DNA of 18,791 nucleotides, taken from contig NZ_AOHC02000057.1 in NCBI RefSeq assembly GCF_000332415.1, forward strand, positions 1 to 18,791, given 5' to 3'. This DNA is from Leptospira weilii serovar Ranarum str. ICFT. GTDB taxonomy: Bacteria; Spirochaetota; Leptospiria; Leptospirales; Leptospiraceae. Below, one piece after another: positions 12,388-18,791 of this stretch. A program made the position numbers and the translations under genes. Positions within the stretch are counted from its first letter, which is position 1, and each line of letters begins with the position of its first letter. The notes beneath the pieces are model-generated. The model was not told the DNA's origin. It did no database searches and worked only from the letters and a program-made list of their open reading frames with translations.

Positions 12388-12714
12388 TTAAGACTTAAGA
12401 ATTAATATATCTTTTTGTTTCGTTTTACTTTTCGATTTTGAAATAGCTCTAATTTCAATACTCATACCTAAAGCCTGAACATAATCCACTAAAGTTGACA
12501 ATTTAAGATCTGACCTACTTTCAATTCTCGAAATACTCGTCTGTGCAAACCCGGGAATTTCTGTTTGTTTCAATCCCACTCCTTTTCGCAAATCAGCTAG
12601 TTTAAGTTTTAAAAGAATATTATCCGCTTTTTTATTAGCTTTTTTGATACTTTCAGGACTCATTAACTTATTGGCTTCGGAAAAGAAATCAGAATATTGT
12701 TTTTTTACTTTCAT
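12388..12714 (-). CDS. XRE-family antitoxin of a type II toxin-antitoxin pair, 108 aa
   Basis: Residues about 36-90 form a Cro/C1-type helix-turn-helix: LADLRKGVGLKQTEI...TSISRIESRSDLKLSTLVDYVQALG. The basic C-terminal tail (KSKSKTKQK) is probably flexible. It should bind and neutralise the toxin encoded just upstream and repress their shared promoter, as in HigBA-type systems with the toxin first. The ATG at 12714 has AGGAGA 6 bases upstream, inside the end of the toxin gene, and overlaps the toxin stop as ATGA, so translation is coupled. The stronger ribosome site compared with that of the toxin would favour antitoxin excess. Confidence 0.88.
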   Translation of the reverse strand: MKVKKQYSDFFSEANKLMSPESIKKANKKADNILLKLKLADLRKGVGLKQTEIPGFAQTSISRIESRSDLKLSTLVDYVQALGMSIEIRAISKSKSKTKQKDILILKS

Positions 12715-13052
12715 TGTAAGTCTCCTAAATACCTCTTATAAATTTTCTCCGCTAAAGGGATTAACTTTTCGTAAAATTTTTTATCACCTTGCTTATTGCC
12801 GCCGATCAATAATAATGCGCTTCTATTTGGATCGAATACAAATGCTATTCTAAACGGTCTTCCCTTACTTTGGACTCTCAATTCTTTAAGATTATTTATT
12901 TTACTATTTTTTAAACTATCCACATAAGGTCTACCAAGTGAGGGACCTTTTTCATTTAAAACCTTTAAAATTGCATACACGTCCATTTGTGCATCCGCAT
13001 CAATATTCTTAAACCAATCTCCGAACTCTCGAGATTGAATAATTTTCCACAT
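12711..13052 (-). CDS. RelE/ParE-superfamily (HigB/Gp49-like, PF05973) toxin, 113 aa
   Basis: The order of elements fits the Gp49/HigB-like mRNA interferase family: an N-terminal helix region (SREFGDWFKNIDADAQMDV), then LGRPYVDSLKNSKINNLKELR (residues 39-59), then GRPFRIAFVFDPNRSALLL (64-82), then GGNKQGDKKFYEKLIPLAE. In this family the toxin usually cleaves translated mRNA at the ribosome. Candidate functional residues are Arg59, Arg65, Arg68 and Lys87. The LIGGNKQG segment replaces the more usual hGFxKK. The ATG at 13052 has no Shine-Dalgarno match, and an A/T-rich imperfect palindrome lies directly upstream. The order toxin-antitoxin is as in higBA. The pair lies between two 81-bp direct repeats and is more AT-rich by eye than the flanking genes. 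Confidence 0.88.
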   Translation of the reverse strand: MWKIIQSREFGDWFKNIDADAQMDVYAILKVLNEKGPSLGRPYVDSLKNSKINNLKELRVQSKGRPFRIAFVFDPNRSALLLIGGNKQGDKKFYEKLIPLAEKIYKRYLGDLQ

Positions 13053-13060
13053 TTAAGTTA

Positions 13061-13080
13061 ATATGTCATATAATGCATAT
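13061..13080 (-). promoter_or_regulatory. Candidate operator/promoter of the toxin-antitoxin pair
   Basis: An imperfect 20-bp palindrome with arms ATATG and CATAT and a central TATA lies 8 bases before the toxin ATG. It is suited to binding by the antitoxin dimer. AT-rich sequence around it could supply a -10 box. Autoregulation is inferred from the family. Confidence 0.4.
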
Positions 13081-13196
13081 GCCGTCTATAACATTTCATA
13101 CTTGTTATATCTTATTTTTCAATTCCTGTTTTAAAAATAATTTTGCCGGACTTTCGCCTAACGAAAGAAGCTTCTCGATGTTTGGTTCCCAGAACA

Positions 13197-13277
13197 CTTA
13201 CACGCAAAGGGACGATGAGATTCGCTTGTCTTTAAACTTCAAAACGAAATCGAGCCATGTGGCGAAGATCGTAATGA
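13197..13277. repeat. 81-bp direct repeat, right copy
   Basis: Partner of 12237-12317, with three base differences. Together the copies define a unit of 960 bp (one repeat plus the toxin-antitoxin pair) that could be lost or gained by homologous recombination. Confidence 0.9.
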
Positions 13278-13294
13278 GCAACATTGAGTTTCAA

Positions 13295-13315
13295 GCGCCG
13301 GATTCACCCGCGCGC
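13295..13315 (-). terminator. Possible dapL terminator stem
   Basis: Directly after the dapL stop the minus strand reads GCGCGCGGGTGAATCCGGCGC. It can pair as a 7-bp GC stem with one bulged base and a short loop, but only TTGAAAC follows, so no real T tract is present. It may instead be a Rho-dependent end. Confidence 0.3.
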
Positions 13316-14525
<1,210 letters not shown>

Positions 14526-14542
<17 letters not shown>

Positions 14543-14891
14543 CTTCTTTTTCCCTATCGATTAATTTTCTTCCGGCAAATCCTTCTTCGTAACCGTGTTC
14601 ATAAAGAAGGTCGTCCTCTCCGAAGTGCCAGCAATAATATCCGTTTCCATTGTCGAAGTCTATGAGCCAAAGTCCTTTGACTTCGATTCCATATTCTTGA
14701 ATTTTAGAGGACCATTCGAAGATCGAGTTTCGAACTTCTTCCTCTTTTTTTTCCATTTCGTTTTCGGGAAAAATCTTTTCCCGAAGTTGAACCGTCAGTT
14801 CCGATACATAAGAATAGTATTCTTCCGTAATCTCCCTGATTACGGGTAGAATTTTACGAGCCTCTCGGTATGTCCAGAGTTTCCGTTCCAA
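14526..14891 (-). CDS. DUF2203-family protein, 121 aa
   Basis: The pattern fits DUF2203: an N-terminal [15 protein letters not shown] helix, a middle coiled helix with many Lys/Glu, [28 protein letters not shown], and the C-terminal [15 protein letters not shown] typical of the family. Function is unknown; it is a small cytosolic protein. The only usable start is TTG at 14891. The pyrB stop TAA (14898-14900) lies in the same frame two codons before it, and no Shine-Dalgarno sequence precedes, so translation probably depends on re-initiation after pyrB. The 3' end overlaps dapL by 17 bp. The placing in a pyrB-dapL cluster says nothing specific about its job. Confidence 0.85.
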
Positions 14892-14897
14892 AGAAGT

Positions 14898-15813
<916 letters not shown>

Positions 15814-15824
<11 letters not shown>

Positions 15825-16890
15825 TAAGCGACAGAATGTAGAAAAACTCCCTTTTGACAATCAAATTGACTGGGAAGTTTTCGGATTTTTCGGGAAGAGT
15901 CAAAAGGCCTTTCAGTTGTAGAAACGCTTGTTTTAGAAGAGGAAGATCCATCCTATCCCGGGAATTCTCGAATTGAATCGGAAGACGGTTCCATGGACAA
16001 CCCGGAAAATGATGATGCACACGATGATAATTGAAGTTGAGAAACAAAAAGGAAAACGATTTCGGAAGCGATAAGTTAAGGGAAGAATAAACGTTATCCA
16101 ATTCTTTTCCGTAGTGATACGAATGATCCAAGAAGGAAACGATAAAACCTCTTAGAAACAATACGCTTAACAAAAACCAAAACGAAGAACCGGAAAGATA
16201 AAACGCGGTTCCGAACAAAAGAAGAATCCATAAAGAATCGATTCGAAGTTCACGGACGATTTCGGGTTTTTGAATCTGCTTAAAGAAAGCCTTATGAACC
16301 GGAAACTTGGAAATGGACCGATCCGCGATCCGAGTCGTAAACGAAAGAGGAAGGCTCAAAAGAAAACCGCACCCGACTTCCAAAAAATACGTTCCTAAAA
16401 ACAGACGAACGTAGTAAAAAATTTTTTGAACAAAAATCGGACCCGCGTCCGCTTCTATGTATTCGATCCGTTCTCCTTCTGCGCGATTGTATTTATGATG
16501 CATCAGATGCGCCGTTTTTACGACCTGATACGGAGTTCCGAAAAGAATACAAAAAATTCTTCCCGAGAGATGACTTTCATTGCGAGAGTTCGAAAAATTT
16601 CCGTGCACACATTCGTGGATCAAAGCCCAAATCGTATAAGAAAAGATCGTAGAAAAGAATATTAGAATCGCATAAATTAGATAAACTTCCGCACGCACGG
16701 TTTCGAAAAGCGAGAAATCGAAAAGCGGAAAATTCTCGATTTCGACCGAGCTTGAACCGAAAGGATAAAAAATTCCGAGTTCGTTAAAAACCGGAATCCA
16801 AAAATAAACACAAAGAAAGAATACGCTTAACAAACAAGCGATCGTTCGGTTCGTTTTTTCGGGAAGATTTCTGCGAGGGCCTTGAGACAT
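15814..16890 (-). CDS. Membrane fatty acid desaturase family protein, 358 aa
   Basis: An integral membrane di-iron enzyme of the PF00487 type. The histidine boxes are HECVH (His92, His96), HLMHH (His128, His131, His132), DHSYH (His256, His259) and [14 protein letters not shown] (His289, His292, His293, His294). Hydrophobic segments lie at about 15-33, 67-92, 155-185, 217-250. The NxxxHxxHHxxPxxPW form of the last box is also seen in carotenoid ketolases/hydroxylases and other lipid hydroxylases, so the substrate is not settled; a fatty acyl chain is the default guess. The ATG at 16890 has no strong ribosome site (GGAG lies about 24 bases away). It is the first gene of the leftward cluster with pyrB, DUF2203 and dapL, and overlaps pyrB by 11 bp. 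Confidence 0.85.
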
Positions 16891-17035
16891 CTGCGGTCTG
16901 AAAAAGGGATTTTCTCCTTTTTGAAAAGAACCGCAATTTCATGCAATTGAAAATGATCGAATGTTTTGGTCCAAATCGACTTGGTCGTCCGCATTGATTC
17001 CAAAATCCGAATCGTTAAAACGATCCAAAAAAAAA

Positions 17036-17266
17036 TTATAGAATACGGAAGATTTTTCGAACAAACCCGAAGCGTTCCACTCCGATTGTCCAAATCAACA
17101 CGACAAAAACGGACAACGGGAACGTAACGAAAATCATTTTGTTTAAATGGAAAGCGTCTTCGAATCGCAAATGGAGAATGCACCAAAAACCCCGAACCGT
17201 ACCGCAACCGAAACATTCCCTTTCCAGTAGAATCCTAAAAAGGCAAATCGTATAACGTCCGTTCAT
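17036..17266 (-). CDS. DUF2752-type small membrane protein, 76 aa (start uncertain)
   Basis: The signature CFGCGTVRGFWCILHLRFEDAFHLNKM corresponds to the DUF2752 hallmark C(P)xCGxTRAfxxLlxGdfxxAfxxNp. It is followed by a hydrophobic segment (IFVTFPLSVFVVLIW), so this is a small inner-membrane protein of unknown function. Two starts are possible: TTG at 17326 (96 aa) and ATG at 17266 (76 aa). The ATG is preferred because a TATAAT (17282-17287 on the minus strand), with a weak TTTCCG 17 bases before it, sits 15 bases upstream and would leave the TTG outside the transcript. No clear Shine-Dalgarno sequence is present for either. A nested palindrome covers the promoter and start. The homologous hallmark begins downstream of both starts. 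Confidence 0.65.
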   Translation of the reverse strand: MNGRYTICLFRILLERECFGCGTVRGFWCILHLRFEDAFHLNKMIFVTFPLSVFVVLIWTIGVERFGFVRKIFRIL

Positions 17267-17298
17267 ATATTCCGAGGGAATATTATAAAATATGAACG
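17260..17298 (-). promoter_or_regulatory. Nested palindromes over the DUF2752 promoter and start codon
   Basis: The outer arms CGTTCATAT (17260-17268) and ATATGAACG (17290-17298) are exact reverse complements. Within them ATATTCC-GAG-GGAATAT (17267-17283) is a perfect 7-bp inverted repeat. On the minus strand TATAAT (17282-17287) and ATG (17264-17266) fall inside the structure. It could be an operator or a start-site hairpin. Confidence 0.45.
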
Positions 17299-17344
17299 TA
17301 CAAACGGAAACGAAAATCGGTCTCAATTTTTTGGCATCGAAATA

Positions 17345-17382
17345 AGACGACCTCGCATCGTTCGCATAACGTGAGGTCGTCT
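17345..17382 (-). terminator. Rho-independent terminator of the TM2 gene
   Basis: The arms 17345-17354 (AGACGACCTC) and 17373-17382 pair perfectly over 10 bp around an 18-base loop. On the minus strand TTATTTCG follows. The structure begins 5 bases after the TM2 gene stop. Confidence 0.75.
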
Positions 17383-17387
17383 CCAGA

Positions 17388-17729
17388 TTAGTTTCTAGTA
17401 ATTTTATTCCCGTTGGAATCCTTAAAATTTCCCGTGAGAATCATGATCAAATCGATCAAAGCCCACACGCCGCAACCGCCGCCGGTGAACAACATCAAAA
17501 CCCCTGTCCCGGTCTTTCCGGTATAAAACCTGTGACCTCCTACAACGCCTAAAAAGAAGCATAGTAAGAATGTAGTAAGCCAGTTATCCGATACGTTACC
17601 ACCGCTCGTCCCCGCACTTCCTTTTTGACGCACCCCGCATTTAGGGCAAATTTCAGCGGCCATCTTAATGACCGAACCACAAGAACCGCAAAAAACCTCG
17701 TCGGCTCCTTTTGAAGCTATACTGTTCAA
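17388..17729 (-). CDS. Zinc-ribbon and TM2-domain membrane protein, 113 aa
   Basis: Residues 14-32 form a zinc ribbon (CGSC...CPKC). After a Gly/Ser linker, a TM2 domain follows with two hydrophobic helices: [48 protein letters not shown]. The GGHRFYTGK turn and the closing WALIDLIMI are the hallmarks of TM2. Function is unknown; such proteins are small inner-membrane proteins often encoded alone. The start is TTG at 17729, supported by a full AGGAGG 9 bases upstream; no ATG is available. A perfect 16-bp palindrome overlaps that ribosome site. The gene is flanked by its own terminator. Confidence 0.85.
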   Translation of the reverse strand: MNSIASKGADEVFCGSCGSVIKMAAEICPKCGVRQKGSAGTSGGNVSDNWLTTFLLCFFLGVVGGHRFYTGKTGTGVLMLFTGGGCGVWALIDLIMILTGNFKDSNGNKITRN

Positions 17730-17740
17730 AATCAGTTTCC

Positions 17741-17756
17741 TCCTAATGCATTAGGA
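17741..17756. promoter_or_regulatory. Perfect 16-bp palindrome at the TM2 ribosome site
   Basis: TCCTAATGCATTAGGA is fully self-complementary, and its edge supplies AGGA of the AGGAGG ribosome site for the TTG start. It is a candidate operator, or a cruciform or dimer-binding site. As an RNA hairpin it would have almost no loop. Confidence 0.45.
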
Positions 17757-18105
17757 AATCATAAACCGATTTTCAAACGAAGAGGGCTCCTGTCTTTCGA
17801 GCGGGAGGACCGATCGAATAAGATTACTGAAGTCACAACATATGATTTTATGAATGCGATAAGAATCAATATCGGTTTCGGTTTCGAATCAAAATCGGAT
17901 CACAATAATCCAATGCAACACGATCATAATATGAAGAAGAATCCGAGTCCCACCGCTCTATAAAATGAATGTTTTTTGCTTTCATTCCGTTATAATTAAA
18001 TTGAAGAATAGATCATTGGAGAACAATAACCTCGCCGTGAATCTAAAAACCGGAAAATACTAAGTTGTTAGAATATTCTCCTTTCGGAATCAAGAATGGA
18101 GAGAA
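17757..18105. other. Gene-free spacer between lipoprotein and TM2 genes
   Basis: About 350 bp without a credible reading frame on either strand. The minus strand has TTGAAA (17771-17776) followed after 17 bases by TAATGC inside the 16-bp palindrome. This could be a promoter for the TM2 gene, but the transcript would then begin within the ribosome site. No clear terminator for the lipoprotein gene is seen. Confidence 0.5.
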
Positions 18106-18360
18106 TCAGTATCCGCCGCCCCCGCTGCCGGAACCGCCTCCACCTCCGCAGACTCCAAGGACTCCCAGATACAGGGAGTTGCAGGCGCTCGTTGCGGGGT
18201 TCGATGAAGTACAGGACAAATAAACGGTCAACGCTGTTTCACATTTCTTTTTATCGTCCTCTTTTTTTGTCTTGTTTTGGTCCAAACCGTAGTTTGAACA
18301 GGACAGGAAAGTCAGAAAGAATGTTAGAATCGAAATTTCTAAAAAAGTAAAAAGTTTCAC
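18106..18360 (-). CDS. Small Cys- and Gly-rich lipoprotein, 84 aa
   Basis: The N-terminus KLFTFLEISILTFFLTFLSC is a lipoprotein signal with Cys21 as the likely lipidated residue. The lipobox FLSC is looser than that of E. coli but acceptable in spirochaetes. The mature part of 64 residues has a Lys/Asp-rich stretch, then four more cysteines (40, 50, 60, 71) at regular spacing of about 10, and a glycine-rich end. The start is taken as GTG at 18360, since AAGGAG lies 7 bases before it. The ATG two codons upstream touches the ribosome site, and the longer reading from 18507 lacks support. It is probably anchored to the inner or outer membrane. Family not recognised; no repeat or enzyme motif is visible. 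Confidence 0.75.
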   Translation of the reverse strand: MKLFTFLEISILTFFLTFLSCSNYGLDQNKTKKEDDKKKCETALTVYLSCTSSNPATSACNSLYLGVLGVCGGGGGSGSGGGGY

Positions 18361-18517
18361 TTGCATTCTCCTTTTCAAGATCGAAATGATTCTTCTCAAA
18401 TCATAAAAGGATACCATCGACCCGAAGAAAAGAAATAGAAAAAACAAGTGTGCACAAGTAGTCGTCTCGCTCCGCACTTTTGCTTTTTTATTTTGTTTTA
18501 CGATCAATCAAGCGCGG

Positions 18518-18552
18518 GAGTTCCCACGTTTCGAGTGACTAGGGATTAGTGG
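18518..18552. repeat. 35-bp direct repeat, copy 1
   Basis: It begins GAGTTCCCACG and contains GTGACTAGGGATTAGTGG. It matches 18597-18631 with one base difference, same orientation, 79 bases apart. The GAGTTCCCAC core is reminiscent of short intergenic repeats common in Leptospira, a recollection that was not verified. Confidence 0.85.
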
Positions 18553-18596
18553 TTAGGATTTTAAAAAAGTTTTTTAGAAAGATCCGAATTTCGTGT

Positions 18597-18631
18597 GAGT
18601 TCCCACGCTTCGAGTGACTAGGGATTAGTGG
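18597..18631. repeat. 35-bp direct repeat, copy 2
   Basis: Partner of 18518-18552. After it the short words GAGGGATTAGG repeat the GGGATTAG element once more. Confidence 0.85.
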
Positions 18632-18697
18632 CGAGGGATTAGGTTTTTACAAGAATTTTTCCGAAGAATCGTTTCCATAACGTCGAATTTAGTTTTT

Positions 18698-18790
18698 TTA
18701 TAATTTTTTTGCAGAAATTCGATCCATTCCGTACTTTCCGGGAACCGTATCCGGTATGGGAACGTTATGGCTACAATCGGATTTTAAATG
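18698..18790 (-). CDS. Possible C-terminal end of a gene entering from the right edge
   Basis: The minus-strand frame is open from the window edge for 30 codons and ends SAKKL-TAA at 18698-18700. No family is recognised. Other frames here are also open, and the region may be non-coding repeat sequence, so this is only a possibility. Confidence 0.2.
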   Translation of the reverse strand, partial: HLKSDCSHNVPIPDTVPGKYGMDRISAKKL

Positions 18791-18791
18791 T

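Larger units (their letters stand above)
13053..13315. other. Spacer with right copy of the 81-bp repeat
   Basis: The spacer lies between the toxin and dapL 3' end. It contains the toxin upstream region, the right repeat copy and a possible dapL terminator. The rightward 234-codon reading that begins at 13073 and runs into dapL on the opposite strand is rejected as a shadow. Confidence 0.6.
18361..18697. other. Gene-free spacer with short repeats
   Basis: No credible gene. It holds a small inverted repeat ATGATT/AATCAT (18386-18404) upstream of the lipoprotein gene and two 35-bp direct repeats (18518-18552 and 18597-18631). Confidence 0.5.

Noticed and set aside
16827..17216. Leftward 129-codon reading between desaturase and DUF2752 genes
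   Set aside because: It overlaps both genes in another frame, whereas the DUF2752 frame carries a recognisable family signature.
17744..17753. Minimal reading ATG-CAT-TAG just before the TM2 ribosome site
   Set aside because: It is a by-product of the palindrome. A two-codon leader cannot be supported.

Overview
The window looks like chromosomal DNA of a pathogenic Leptospira. The pointers are a broken copy of a DUF1561 (PF07598) 'virulence-modifying' protein gene, a family expanded in pathogenic leptospires, LL-diaminopimelate aminotransferase (DapL) for lysine/peptidoglycan synthesis, a Leptospira-style Rho with a long N-terminal extension, a spirochaetal-type lipoprotein signal, and several short dispersed repeats. 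Base composition is moderate (judged by eye, not computed). The species cannot be fixed from this window.

Layout. 1-1516: 3' part of a DUF1561 gene on the + strand, broken by an in-frame stop and a frameshift. 1517-2156: about 640 bp without a gene, holding a perfect 17-bp hairpin and, at its right end, the terminator of the leftward block. 2157-7475: leftward block. Reading from 7475 downward it holds a PAS/Fis-type regulator, rho, rpmE, an IscU/NifU-like domain fused to pentapeptide repeats, a membrane protein of unknown function, and a 62-aa SH3/KOW-like protein. The membrane-protein gene sits between two 69-bp copies of the junction that once joined the IscU-pentapeptide gene to the small protein gene, so this stretch has been rearranged.

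7664-12126: a rightward pair, a 1144-aa protein with a C-terminal TPR-like region followed 8 bp later by a 339-aa beta-propeller-like protein. 12127-13315: an accessory island, a type II toxin-antitoxin pair (RelE/HigB-like toxin plus XRE antitoxin, leftward) bracketed by two 81-bp direct repeats. 13316-16890: a tight leftward cluster, fatty acid desaturase, pyrB, DUF2203 protein and dapL, with overlapping or almost touching ends. 16891-18791: short leftward genes (a DUF2752 membrane protein, a zinc-ribbon/TM2 protein and a Cys/Gly-rich lipoprotein) separated by spacers with palindromes. A pair of 35-bp repeats lies near the right edge.

How the parts fit. rho and rpmE are core information-processing genes, and dapL and pyrB are core biosynthesis genes. 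The accessory signal lies in the DUF1561 relic, the duplicated junction with its inserted membrane gene, and the repeat-bracketed toxin-antitoxin pair. No tRNA, rRNA, CRISPR array or complete insertion sequence was recognised. No complete new defence or mobile system is evident. The least explained items are the IscU-pentapeptide fusion lacking the third scaffold cysteine, the PAS/Fis regulator with a histone-H1-like tail, and the TPR/propeller pair.
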